Virus record (IMG/VR): IMGVR_UViG_3300032289_001068
Coordinates: 1 to 33,398 of that record
Reading direction: 5' to 3' (one strand)
Length of the DNA: 33,398 nucleotides
From: a virus
Part shown: in pieces, positions 23,487 to 30,742 of the stretch
How the letters are laid out: each line of letters begins with the position of its first letter
Position numbering within the stretch: the stretch's first letter is position 1
Notes under the pieces: model-generated
Databases searched by the model: none
What the model was told of the DNA's origin: nothing
Seen by the model: only the letters and a program-made list of their open reading frames with translations
Made by a program: the position numbers and the translations under genes

Positions 23487-23494
23487 TATCTTTG
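23487..23494 (+). promoter_or_regulatory. early promoter (-7 box TATCTTTG)
   Basis: This is an exact match to TAnnTTTG, with a run of nine T ending 14 bases upstream in place of the -33 box. Transcription would start near 23500, at the foot of the leader hairpin. The same T-tract plus TA(T/C)(C/A)TTTG arrangement recurs at 27686 and 31998. Confidence 0.75.
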
Positions 23495-23497
23495 TTC

Positions 23498-23568
23498 TGC
23501 CCTCTTAATATAAATCATTAAATAATCCGTTAGTGGGGTTATCCTGGTGGGTTAAGAGGGCAATTTTT
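23498..23568 (+). ncRNA. structured 5' leader of the early unit
   Basis: An 11-base perfect inverted repeat (TGCCCTCTTAA at 23498-23508 with TTAAGAGGGCA at 23552-23562) closes a 43-base segment. The G-rich inner part 23527-23551 (ccgttagtggggttatcctg and on) is followed by ATTTTTAA. It lies immediately downstream of the early promoter and 20 bases before the first early gene. It could be a regulatory RNA, an attenuator or a stability element. I could not match it to a riboswitch class I know. Confidence 0.55.
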
Positions 23569-23582
23569 AAAACTAATAAACT

Positions 23583-23975
23583 ATGAAACTAATAATATTA
23601 TTAATCTTAATGATCCCTAATAAATTAAGCAGTAGTTTTAGTATTAAAAAAGTTACTGATTTATCTAAATATGTAACAGTTACTACCTATACCGCAAGCG
23701 TAAGGGAAACGGATTCAACGCCATTAATTACTGCTAGTGGTTTTAAATTAGATAGCCTAAACCCAGCAAAGCATAGAATTATTGCAGTAAGTAGAGATAT
23801 CAAAAAGCAATGGAAGTTTGGTACTAGGGTAAAAATATTAAACGCAGGGATATATAATGGTATTTATTACATTCAAGATGTAATGAATAAAAGATACAAA
23901 AATCGCATTGATATCTTAATAAATCCAAACGATAAGCAAACTAAATTAACAAATATTCAAATAATAAAAATCTAA
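23583..23975 (+). CDS. exported 3D-domain (double-psi beta-barrel) protein
   Basis: This 130-residue protein has a signal peptide-like start (MKLIILLILMIPNKLSSSF). It then reads VTVTTYTASVRETDSTPLITASGF, HRIIAVSRDIKKQWKFGTRVKI, IYNGIYYIQDVMNKRYKNRIDI and an end strand. This is the pattern of 3D/RlpA-like barrels, with TASG and three Asp in the D...D...RIDI region. The family occurs in peptidoglycan-active and cell-wall proteins. Here it is the first gene after the early promoter, so its early timing and export suggest action on the host envelope or peptidoglycan rather than lysis. No catalytic residue can be proved by eye. Confidence 0.75.
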   Translation: MKLIILLILMIPNKLSSSFSIKKVTDLSKYVTVTTYTASVRETDSTPLITASGFKLDSLNPAKHRIIAVSRDIKKQWKFGTRVKILNAGIYNGIYYIQDVMNKRYKNRIDILINPNDKQTKLTNIQIIKI

Positions 23976-23981
23976 ACAAAA

Positions 23982-24122
23982 ATGAAAAAAGAAACCCGAG
24001 GTCGTAAACCTATCCCAGCTGAAGAAAGAAAGAAACCTATCATTATTTTGATTAAAAGTAAATTTGTAAACGAAGCAAAAATAAAACTTAAAGAAATTGA
24101 AAGAGAGTATTCTACAAAGTAA
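23982..24122 (+). CDS. small basic protein (46 aa), possible DNA-binding
   Basis: It has the start MKKETRGRKPIPAEERKKPI, a short beta-like IIILIKSKFV and a helix EAKIKLKEIEREYSTK. The RGRKP start is AT-hook-like, and the beta-strand plus helix pattern is compatible with a ribbon-helix-helix regulator. It overlaps the VRR-NUC gene start by 26 bases. A role in early gene control or DNA binding is inference only. Confidence 0.55.
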   Translation: MKKETRGRKPIPAEERKKPIIILIKSKFVNEAKIKLKEIEREYSTK

Positions 24123-24345
24123 GGTCATTAAGCACTTTGAACTGCTAGGCTATTTTGTTGTAAAAATTATACAATGTAATAAAAATGGCATGCCAGATTT
24201 AATGCTATTAAAAGACGGCCATACTTTCTTTATTGAATGCAAAGCCGAGAAAGGACGCCTAAGCGAGCTACAAAAGTACCGACATGAACAATTAGAAGAA
24301 CAAGGATTTGAAGTTAAAACAATTTATAAAATTCAAGAACTATGA
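24097..24345 (+). CDS. VRR-NUC domain nuclease
   Basis: This 82-residue single-domain PD-(D/E)XK nuclease has the VRR-NUC signature. The first helix begins ESILQSKVIKHFELLG, the GMPDLMLL motif has the metal-binding Asp34, and Glu47-x-Lys49 follows in FFIECKAEKG. The tail is LSELQKYRHEQLEEQGF. All residues of the active site are visible. VRR-NUC proteins act on branched or replicating DNA in phages. No ATG is available; TTG at 24097 is the best start, inside the previous gene. It overlaps the next gene as ATGA. Confidence 0.85.
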   Translation: MKESILQSKVIKHFELLGYFVVKIIQCNKNGMPDLMLLKDGHTFFIECKAEKGRLSELQKYRHEQLEEQGFEVKTIYKIQEL

Positions 24346-25070
24346 TAAGAGTTATTAATTTTAGCGGTGGCAAGACAAGTGCCTTAATGACTATTTTAAA
24401 CTATCGTCAAGGCGACCTAGTTATATTTACAGACACCGGGCGCGAGCATGAAAAAACTTATAAGTTTATTCACGACTTTGAAGCTTTTGAAAACATACCA
24501 ATTATACGCGTTATGTATGAAGGTGGCTTTAGGGGAATGCTTGAGAAAGGAGGTTTTAAAACTATGCCTAACAGAGTTAAAAGGATTTGCACTTTAGAAT
24601 TAAAAATTAAAACCGCAAAGCGTTGGCTTAGAAAAAACTACGGGAAGCAAGACTATGAATGGCTTGTAGGTTTTAGATCCGACGAAGAGCGAAGAGTTAA
24701 AAAATATAATTCATTTGTAAATTACATTTATCCTAAATTTCCTTTATACGAACAAGGTATTGACAAAGCTATGGTTAATGACTATTGGAGCAAGAAGCCA
24801 TATACTTTAGAAATACCTCCGATACTTGGCAATTATACCTTATGCTTTCTTAAAGGTAAAAACGCTATAATTAATATTATGCGAAGCTATCCGGATCTTG
24901 CTAAGGAATGGATTGAAGACGAAGAGTATAGCAAAAGTATTGGCAAGGGCCATACATATTTTGAAGACACAACTTATAAGCAATTACTTAATTTAGCACA
25001 AAGCGACCTTTTTAAAGGCCAACATTTAAACCAATTAGATGCTGCATATAATTGCAGTTGCACCAATTAA
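24342..25070 (+). CDS. PAPS reductase-like PP-loop protein with Cys cluster
   Basis: This 242-residue ATP-pyrophosphatase-type (PP-loop) protein has FSGGKTSALM at 7-16, the nucleotide-binding loop. GDLVIFTDTGREHEKTY is next, then the Cys83 segment (VKRICTLELKIK), Cys168 (YTLCFLKGK) and a CSC end (238, 240). In related phage proteins I recall CxxC at the site that here reads NYTLC, with Tyr165 in place of the first Cys. The four Cys could ligate an iron-sulphur cluster. The family covers PAPS reductase and DndC-like enzymes. The substrate here is unknown; sulphur addition to nucleic acid is possible. Confidence 0.75.
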   Translation: MIRVINFSGGKTSALMTILNYRQGDLVIFTDTGREHEKTYKFIHDFEAFENIPIIRVMYEGGFRGMLEKGGFKTMPNRVKRICTLELKIKTAKRWLRKNYGKQDYEWLVGFRSDEERRVKKYNSFVNYIYPKFPLYEQGIDKAMVNDYWSKKPYTLEIPPILGNYTLCFLKGKNAIINIMRSYPDLAKEWIEDEEYSKSIGKGHTYFEDTTYKQLLNLAQSDLFKGQHLNQLDAAYNCSCTN

Positions 25071-25082
25071 ATATCAATAACT

Positions 25083-27575
25083 ATGATAAAAGCCGCACAC
25101 TATTACACAAAACAAGGATTTTCCGTTATACCAATCGGAGAAAATAAACGCGCCGTATTCCCTTGGACGGAATATCAAACCAGAATAATAACTGACCAAG
25201 AAATTAAAGCACAGTTTAATAACGAAAGGTCAAAAAATATCGCCATTATTGGCGGTGCCGTTAGCGGTGGCCTAGAAATTATCGACGTAGATTTAAAGTA
25301 CGACGTTACTGGTACCTTATGGAATAACCTAAAAGAAGCCCTTAAAGATCTACTTCCGTTACTTTATATTGTAAGGACTAAGTCCGGTGGATACCATCTT
25401 TATTATAGATGCGAAGAAGTACAAGGTAATCAAAAACTTGCCATGCGCAACGCCACTAAAGAAGAACTTAAAGAAACACCGCATGCTAAAGAAGTAGTGC
25501 TAATTGAAACTAGAGGCGAGGGTGGTTATGTACTAGCTCCGCCAAGTGAAGGTTACACTAAAGAAAAGGAATTTAAAATAAATGTAATTACACTAGAACA
25601 GCGCGATTCTATCTTAGCTATTTGTAGATCATTCAATGAAGTTATAAAAGAAAATAGAATCCAAGTTACAGCCGACACTGATAGTTACGCTACCGCACCT
25701 TGGGACGACTATAATAATAAATGTAATGTAGCTGGTTTACTAGAAGCACATGGTTGGCAATTAATAGAAAGTAAAGGCGAACGCGATTACTTTAAAAGAC
25801 CGGGTAAAACAGATAGTCATATCTCGGCTGACTACCATAAAGGTTTAAACTTGTTTAAGGTATTTAGCACCAGTACTGAGTTCGAAACCGGACGCGGATA
25901 TAAACCATTTGCTATTTACGCAACACTAGAACATAACGGCAATTTTAGCGATGCCGCAAAGCAACTCATTAAGGATGGCTACGGAGAACAAAAAAATAAG
26001 CTAGTTGATAATATAAAAAAAGATTTTATAGATAAAAAGTATCAAGGTATCGATAATGATAATATTGCTGCATTCATAAGCCAAAAACATAACCTTGATT
26101 TTAGCAAAGCGATGGATTTAGTAAACAATTTAAATAGTAATAATATAGAATTATGTACATTTTGGTCAGTTAATAAAAAAGTAATAACTATTGACCGCTA
26201 TAAACTTGTAACATTATTAAGTAACGAAGGAGGATTTTATTTATATTACTACGACAAAAAACTTAACTACCAAATGGTTCGAGTAGTAGATAACTTTGTT
26301 TCCGAAACCAATATAGAACAAGTTAAAAAGTTTATCTATAATTACATTGATGAGATCCCTTACGAAAACTTCGACGGCATAAATAAAAACCAACTTCGCG
26401 AAGTTATTTACAAAGGCGCTGACGCTTACTTTAATAAAAGCCTATTTGAATTCATGCTTAATATAGACTTGAAACTATTAAAGCATACTAAAGAAGCTGC
26501 TTATTTCCCTTTCTTAAATGGTGTTGTACGCGTAACAAAGGATAAAAAAGAACTGCTTAAATATGGTGCTATCAATATGCACGTTTGGAAGGAACAGGTT
26601 ATCCAATATAAAATAGATATTGACAAAGACATAGACTACGAGAATGTACAATACACTAAGTTTATAAATAAAATTAGCGACAGCAACCCAGAGCGCGAAG
26701 CCTATGCAATTAGTTTAATTGGTTATTTATTACATACGTATAAGGATCCTACAAAAAGTTACGCAGTTATCCTAGCCGAAGAAACTGAAGACGAAGCCGC
26801 CGGTGGTGGTGCCGGTAAAGGTTTATTTTTTAAAGCCATTGGCAAACTTATTAACCTGGTAAGTATTGATGGTAAGAACTTTAAACTTGATAAGTCTTTT
26901 GCCTTCCAACGTGTGGAACTTAGTACACAGCTTATCGTTGTGGAAGACTGTCGTAAAAATGTTGACTTTGAAGGTTTTTATAGCAAGATAACTGAAGGTG
27001 TAACTATTGAAAAAAAGAACAAAGATGAAATTTATATTGGTTATGAAGATTCGCCAAAGTTTGGATTTACTACTAATTATACTATAAATTATTCAGGTGG
27101 TCATGGTAAACGCAGAGTGAAAGTAATTGAGTTTAGTAATTTCTTCAACCATAAAAATACACCCTTAGACTTCTTTGGTGGTAAGGCATTATTTAATGAT
27201 TGGGACAACGATGAATGGAATAGATTCTATAATTACATGATTGAATGTGTACAAATTTATCTAGAAAATGGAATACCACCGCTTGATAATAGTACGACTA
27301 TAAATCGTAAAAATATTAAGTTAAACTTTACAGAGGATTTCCTAGATTATTTTGAAGAAATAACAAAAGATAAATGGCTTGATTTTGGAGCCGAGTACCA
27401 AAACTTTTTAAATATTAACGATCTTGATAAAAAAGAATTTAGCAAAGTTAGATTTAAGAAGGGTTTACAAACTTCAAGCGAATTATTTGGATTTAAATTT
27501 GAAACATTACGTAACCGACAAAATAATAATAAAAATGAGTTTAAAATCATATCTGGATCCGTTGCAAGCTTTTGA
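25083..27575 (+). CDS. PrimPol-helicase fusion (replication)
   Basis: This 830-residue protein begins MIKAAHYYTKQGFSVIPIGEN. Residues 1-190 are a bifunctional primase-polymerase (AEP) domain: Asp68-x-Asp70 (IDVD), SGGYH at 101-105 and ETRGEGGYV at 142-150. A linker with a D5-type N-terminal-like region follows. The C-terminal half has an SF3/D5-like ATPase: Walker A GGGAGKG at 574-580 and a Walker B-like VVEDCRK with Glu621-Asp622. A single protein that primes, and may extend, and unwinds the fork is known in phages and plasmids without their own replicative polymerase. It is preceded by the PP-loop gene and followed by SSB-like and recombination nucleases. Confidence 0.88.
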   Translation: MIKAAHYYTKQGFSVIPIGENKRAVFPWTEYQTRIITDQEIKAQFNNERSKNIAIIGGAVSGGLEIIDVDLKYDVTGTLWNNLKEALKDLLPLLYIVRTKSGGYHLYYRCEEVQGNQKLAMRNATKEELKETPHAKEVVLIETRGEGGYVLAPPSEGYTKEKEFKINVITLEQRDSILAICRSFNEVIKENRIQVTADTDSYATAPWDDYNNKCNVAGLLEAHGWQLIESKGERDYFKRPGKTDSHISADYHKGLNLFKVFSTSTEFETGRGYKPFAIYATLEHNGNFSDAAKQLIKDGYGEQKNKLVDNIKKDFIDKKYQGIDNDNIAAFISQKHNLDFSKAMDLVNNLNSNNIELCTFWSVNKKVITIDRYKLVTLLSNEGGFYLYYYDKKLNYQMVRVVDNFVSETNIEQVKKFIYNYIDEIPYENFDGINKNQLREVIYKGADAYFNKSLFEFMLNIDLKLLKHTKEAAYFPFLNGVVRVTKDKKELLKYGAINMHVWKEQVIQYKIDIDKDIDYENVQYTKFINKISDSNPEREAYAISLIGYLLHTYKDPTKSYAVILAEETEDEAAGGGAGKGLFFKAIGKLINLVSIDGKNFKLDKSFAFQRVELSTQLIVVEDCRKNVDFEGFYSKITEGVTIEKKNKDEIYIGYEDSPKFGFTTNYTINYSGGHGKRRVKVIEFSNFFNHKNTPLDFFGGKALFNDWDNDEWNRFYNYMIECVQIYLENGIPPLDNSTTINRKNIKLNFTEDFLDYFEEITKDKWLDFGAEYQNFLNINDLDKKEFSKVRFKKGLQTSSELFGFKFETLRNRQNNNKNEFKIISGSVASF

Positions 27576-27654
27576 TAACTGGTTGAAAGCCAACCCCAAA
27601 GGCGGAATATTTATATGGAAGGGCAAAAAATTTAAAATAATTGCGCTAAAATAA
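27535..27654 (+). CDS. 39-residue protein overlapping the end of the helicase gene
   Basis: Start ATG 27535, stop 27654; it overlaps the PrimPol-helicase end by 41 bases. It encodes MSLKSYLDPLQAFDNWLKAN and then a compact end with IFIWKGKKFKIIALK. A short amphipathic helix and a small basic beta hairpin are seen. No family is known; it may be a small DNA-binding accessory, which is speculation. Confidence 0.5.
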   Translation: MSLKSYLDPLQAFDNWLKANPKGGIFIWKGKKFKIIALK

Positions 27655-27685
27655 AAAAAAATTTTTTTATTTAAATAAATTAATT

Positions 27686-27693
27686 TACATTTG
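27686..27693 (+). promoter_or_regulatory. promoter for the SSB-like gene unit (TACATTTG)
   Basis: This exact TAnnTTTG box follows a seven-T run (27662-27668) by 17 bases. The T run is part of a perfect 11-base AT inverted repeat (centre near 27660). The leader holds a short TCGTT/AACGA inverted repeat before the ATG at 27727. Confidence 0.7.
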
Positions 27694-27726
27694 TATTGTC
27701 GTTATAAACCAAACGATATTAAAATT

Positions 27727-28296
27727 ATGGCATTAACAAATTTAGGAGGTGCAAACATTATTTACCTCAGTGTTGCGGACGGCAACTTAGTACGCCAACA
27801 CAAGCAAGCAACAGAGCGCACAACCGAGCGCATTACAAAAACTGGTAAGCTAGTTTATGAAGAAAGGTTTAAGGATCTTACTGCAAAGCTAGTTAATATC
27901 GACACTAAAGAAAATGACTATGGCAAGCAATGGCAAGTTACTTTTACCGATGAGGGTGTAACTTACATAGTTTCGCTTCCATTTAGTAGCCGTTATGCTT
28001 CATCGTTTTTAAAGGCGTTACCTAATGCAGATTTGTCTAAGGAATTACGTTTTATGCCTTGGGCAATGAAGGACAAGAACGACGCCACTAAGACTATTAC
28101 TGGTATAACTTTGTACCAGGACGGCGAGAAGATTGCACCGGCTTACACCAAGGAAGACCCTAACGGCTTACCACAAATGACTAAGATTAAAGTTAAAGGT
28201 AAGGAGCAATGGGACGATAGCGATATGATGCTATTTCTAGAAAATATGGCAAACAATATCTTTAATTCTAAAGCCGAGGATGAGACACCATTTTAG
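27727..28296 (+). CDS. single-stranded DNA-binding-like protein
   Basis: Starting at ATG 27727 (MALTNLGGANIIYLSVADGN), this is a 189-residue protein with an OB-fold-like front and middle (KLVNIDTKENDYGKQWQVTF, VTYIVSLPFSSRYASSFL). The last six residues are EDETPF. The acidic tail with Pro-Phe at the tip is the hallmark used by SSB proteins to recruit partner proteins. It lies after the PrimPol-helicase and before two nucleases and has its own promoter, so it is probably made in large amounts. Its OB fold is inferred from pattern, but the tip is clearly seen. Confidence 0.75.
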   Translation: MALTNLGGANIIYLSVADGNLVRQHKQATERTTERITKTGKLVYEERFKDLTAKLVNIDTKENDYGKQWQVTFTDEGVTYIVSLPFSSRYASSFLKALPNADLSKELRFMPWAMKDKNDATKTITGITLYQDGEKIAPAYTKEDPNGLPQMTKIKVKGKEQWDDSDMMLFLENMANNIFNSKAEDETPF

Positions 28297-28326
28297 TAGT
28301 AGTGTTTGTTTTTAAAATAGCGGTTT

Positions 28327-28353
28327 TGGTAGTTTCCGTATAAAAAACTACCA
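28327..28353 (+). terminator. hairpin after the SSB-like gene
   Basis: TGGTAGTTT/AAACTACCA (28327-28335 with 28345-28353, nine-base loop) is a perfect 9-bp stem followed by TATTTTA. The U-tract is broken, so it may be a leaky terminator or a 3' stability hairpin that favours the SSB-like mRNA. Confidence 0.55.
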
Positions 28354-28379
28354 TATTTTAAAAACATAAAAAAAATTAT

Positions 28380-28571
28380 ATGCCAGTAGTAAAAGTTACA
28401 AAGCAAACCGATTTAATCTTTAACGAAGATAGATTCTTCGTTTACGTAGATGATGAATTTATTCGTTCATTTGGAACGGTAGAAGATGCCGACGAATTTT
28501 CAAATAAACTAATTTTGAATGGTGGTAAACAAAAAGCAGAGGAAATTACCATTAAAGAAATTATTTGTTAA
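28380..28571 (+). CDS. hypothetical protein (63 aa)
   Basis: The protein begins MPVVKVTKQTDLIFNEDRFF, then VYVDDEFIRSFGTVEDADEF, and closes with a short helix and EIIC. It is acidic and beta-rich and has no signal or span. It lies between the SSB-like gene and the RecB-like nuclease, 18 bases before the latter's start. No family was recognised. Confidence 0.55.
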   Translation: MPVVKVTKQTDLIFNEDRFFVYVDDEFIRSFGTVEDADEFSNKLILNGGKQKAEEITIKEIIC

Positions 28572-28589
28572 CCAACAAAAACAAAAATT

Positions 28590-29339
28590 ATGTTTATTAA
28601 AAATTTAAAATCAAATCAGTTGACATTTAAAGACGGGAGATTCTATACCGACGAAAATGGCAGCTATTACCCAAGTGCAACCACTTTGCTTGAGGCTTAC
28701 CCTAAGCCGGCGCAATTAATAATGTGGATGAAAGAGGTAGGATCTAAAGCCGATGAAATTAGGGACGCCGCCGGAAAACGTGGCAGCTCAGTGCATCAAC
28801 TTACCGAGGACTACGATAAAGGTATTGAATGCACTTTATTAGATGAATATGGGAAGCCTAAATATAGCTTAGAAGAATGGGCAATGTTCGAGCGTTACGT
28901 AGAGTTTACGGCAATGCATAATCCAGAGCATATATTAATTGAGCAAGCTTTTGTTAGTGGTAATCTAGGTTTTGCCGGTACAATAGATCGTATTTGCAAA
29001 ATTGACGGAAAAGTATATGTATTGGATTTAAAAACGTCAAACGGTATTTATAATAGTTACTGGTTGCAATTAGCAGCTTATAAGGAATTGTATCATAATA
29101 TCGTTAAAGAATCTAATACCATGCCTAATATCGACGGTGTAGCTATTTTATGGCTTAATGCCAAGACTAGGACCTACGGCAAAAATGGTGCAATCCAAGG
29201 ACCAGGATGGCAAATGGTAACGAAGGACGACACCGCCAAGGACTGGGATTTATTTCAGTCGGTGCAAAAACTATGGATTGCCGAACATGAGGACGACAAG
29301 CCTAGAGAATTTAGTTACCAATTAAGTCATAAAAAATAA
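28590..29339 (+). CDS. RecB/Cas4-like PD-(D/E)XK exonuclease
   Basis: This 249-residue nuclease carries all motifs of the RecB family: His69 (RGSSVHQL), Asp133 (GFAGTIDRI), Asp146-x-Lys148 (YVLDLKTS) and QLAAY at 160-164. It would resect DNA 5' ends to give single strands for annealing. It follows the SSB-like gene and precedes the DEDD exonuclease and the SNF2 helicase. It thus fits a phage recombination or end-processing set. No single-strand annealing protein was recognised nearby. Confidence 0.85.
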   Translation: MFIKNLKSNQLTFKDGRFYTDENGSYYPSATTLLEAYPKPAQLIMWMKEVGSKADEIRDAAGKRGSSVHQLTEDYDKGIECTLLDEYGKPKYSLEEWAMFERYVEFTAMHNPEHILIEQAFVSGNLGFAGTIDRICKIDGKVYVLDLKTSNGIYNSYWLQLAAYKELYHNIVKESNTMPNIDGVAILWLNAKTRTYGKNGAIQGPGWQMVTKDDTAKDWDLFQSVQKLWIAEHEDDKPREFSYQLSHKK

Positions 29340-29345
29340 TCTACC

Positions 29346-30077
29346 ATGAAAACAAAAAGAAAAAGGCTCTACTTCGATTGTGAAGTTTCAGCGAACGTTG
29401 GCCTATTTTGGCAAAGTGGGTATAAAATACAAATTGGTACGGAAAACATTATTAAAGAACGTGCCATTATTTGTATATGTTACAAATGGGAGGATGACGA
29501 AAATGTTTATTATTTACAATGGGATAAAAAACAAAATGATAAAAAACTACTTGAAGACTTTATTAAGGTTACAAATGAAGCTGATGAATTAATAGGGCAT
29601 AATGGGGATAAGTTTGATTTACCATGGATTCGTACTAGATGCTTATTGCATAATATAGATATGTTTCCTACGTACAATACAATAGACACTTTAAAAATTG
29701 CTCGTTCCAAGTTTAAATTTAATTCAAATAGGCTTGATTATATTGGTAAGTTTTTAGGGCTAGGTCAAAAGAATCATACTAGCTTTGATTTATGGAAGGA
29801 TATCATGTTAAAAAATTGCACTAAATCAATGAATATAATGATTGATTATTGTATTCAAGACGTTGTTTTATTAGAGAAAGTGCATAAAGCATTGAATAAT
29901 CATATCTTACCTAAAACGCATTACGGCGTAATTTTTGGTCAAGATCGTGGAACTTGTCCAGAATGCGGAAGCGACGAGCTTGTAAGACATATGTCGCGCG
30001 TAATGGCTAGTGGGCTTAAAAAGATTATGTATAAATGTAAAACTTGTAACAAATTTCACAGTAAAACCGATAAATAA
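29346..30077 (+). CDS. DEDD 3'-5' exonuclease with zinc ribbon
   Basis: This 243-residue protein has a DnaQ-like fold: Asp11-x-Glu13 (FDCEVS), HNGDKFDLPWI with Asp91, and Tyr168-x3-Asp172 in YCIQDVVLLEKV, a DEDDy arrangement. The end carries a zinc ribbon, CPECGS at 204-209 and CKTC at 231-234. Such a pair suggests an enzyme that binds DNA or RNA through the ribbon and trims 3' ends. There is no polymerase domain, so it would act alone or with a host polymerase as proof-reader. It lies next to the RecB-like gene. Confidence 0.8.
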   Translation: MKTKRKRLYFDCEVSANVGLFWQSGYKIQIGTENIIKERAIICICYKWEDDENVYYLQWDKKQNDKKLLEDFIKVTNEADELIGHNGDKFDLPWIRTRCLLHNIDMFPTYNTIDTLKIARSKFKFNSNRLDYIGKFLGLGQKNHTSFDLWKDIMLKNCTKSMNIMIDYCIQDVVLLEKVHKALNNHILPKTHYGVIFGQDRGTCPECGSDELVRHMSRVMASGLKKIMYKCKTCNKFHSKTDK

Positions 30078-30078
30078 C

Positions 30079-30318
30079 ATGAAAGCAAACGAAGAACAAA
30101 TAGGAGGAAATCACTATAAACTTTACAAGATTCAGCCTATTGAATTTATACAAAGTAATAGTATTCCATTTATTGAGGGCAACGTAATTAAATACGTAAT
30201 GCGCCATAGATATAAAAACGGAATTGAAGATTTAAAAAAAGCAAAACATTATATTGATCTATTAATACATTACGAATATGAAACTGCCAAAAAATTGGAA
30301 CAAAATGAAGTTAAGTGA
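30079..30318 (+). CDS. DUF3310 protein
   Basis: Start ATG 30079 (MKANEEQIGGNHYKLYKIQP). The GGNHYK and QPIEFIQSNS start, then EGNVIKYVMRHRYKNGIEDL and KKAKHYIDLL, is the DUF3310 pattern of phages, a small nucleotide-metabolism-linked protein. It follows the exonuclease stop by one base. The stop overlaps the next gene by 14 bases. Confidence 0.85.
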   Translation: MKANEEQIGGNHYKLYKIQPIEFIQSNSIPFIEGNVIKYVMRHRYKNGIEDLKKAKHYIDLLIHYEYETAKKLEQNEVK

Positions 30319-30466
30319 GCAAGAAAGTTACCTGGTTAAAAAGTTAAGTGAACTATATGAGATAGAAAATTATATAAGAAAAAACCTAGCTTCTATACGT
30401 GGAGGCCAGCGAATCCACATAACTGAAGATATTAGACCAGACGAAGACATTTTAAAAAATTCATAA
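30305..30466 (+). CDS. hypothetical protein (53 aa)
   Basis: Start ATG 30305 (MKLSEQESYLVKKLSELYEI); a longer form from 30278 would overlap the DUF3310 gene more. It has two amphipathic helices and a basic middle (ASIRGGQRIHI), and an acidic end (EDIRPDEDILK). The next gene starts two bases after its stop. No known family. Confidence 0.5.
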   Translation: MKLSEQESYLVKKLSELYEIENYIRKNLASIRGGQRIHITEDIRPDEDILKNS

Positions 30467-30467
30467 A

Positions 30468-30734
30468 ATGGAAATAATTTACAGAAAACTAGGACGCGAA
30501 AGAGTATACGGTTTAGCCAGTAAAGAGGATGGCATTATTGAAATAGATGAACGTCTTAAAGGTAAAAAACACCTAGAAATTCTACTTCATGAAGTATTAC
30601 ATTTGTTATATCCTTTAGATTGCGAAGAACAAATAGTTAAAAATTCGGTAGCAATAACTAATATTTTATGGAAAGAAGATTATAGACGCGTGGACCAGAC
30701 GGACGATATTCCTTTACAAGATGAACCAATTTAA
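30468..30734 (+). CDS. mini-metallopeptidase-like HExxH protein
   Basis: This 88-residue protein has LLHEVLHLLYP with His41-Glu42-x2-His45, then an acidic DCEEQIV that may supply a third ligand. Before it is GIIEIDERLKGKKHLEI and after it NSVAITNILW. This compact HExxH pattern occurs in phages with no known target. It sits between the DUF3310-type genes and the SNF2 helicase. Protease activity is inferred from the motif only. Confidence 0.65.
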   Translation: MEIIYRKLGRERVYGLASKEDGIIEIDERLKGKKHLEILLHEVLHLLYPLDCEEQIVKNSVAITNILWKEDYRRVDQTDDIPLQDEPI

Positions 30735-30742
30735 AAACTATC

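Noticed and set aside
23536-23546. DnaA box (ttatcc) in the leader
   Set aside because: Only the first six bases match the TTATNCACA consensus; a single weak match in AT-rich DNA is not informative.
23498-23568. preQ1 or fluoride riboswitch
   Set aside because: The loop sequences of those classes are not found; only a closing stem and G-rich core are seen.
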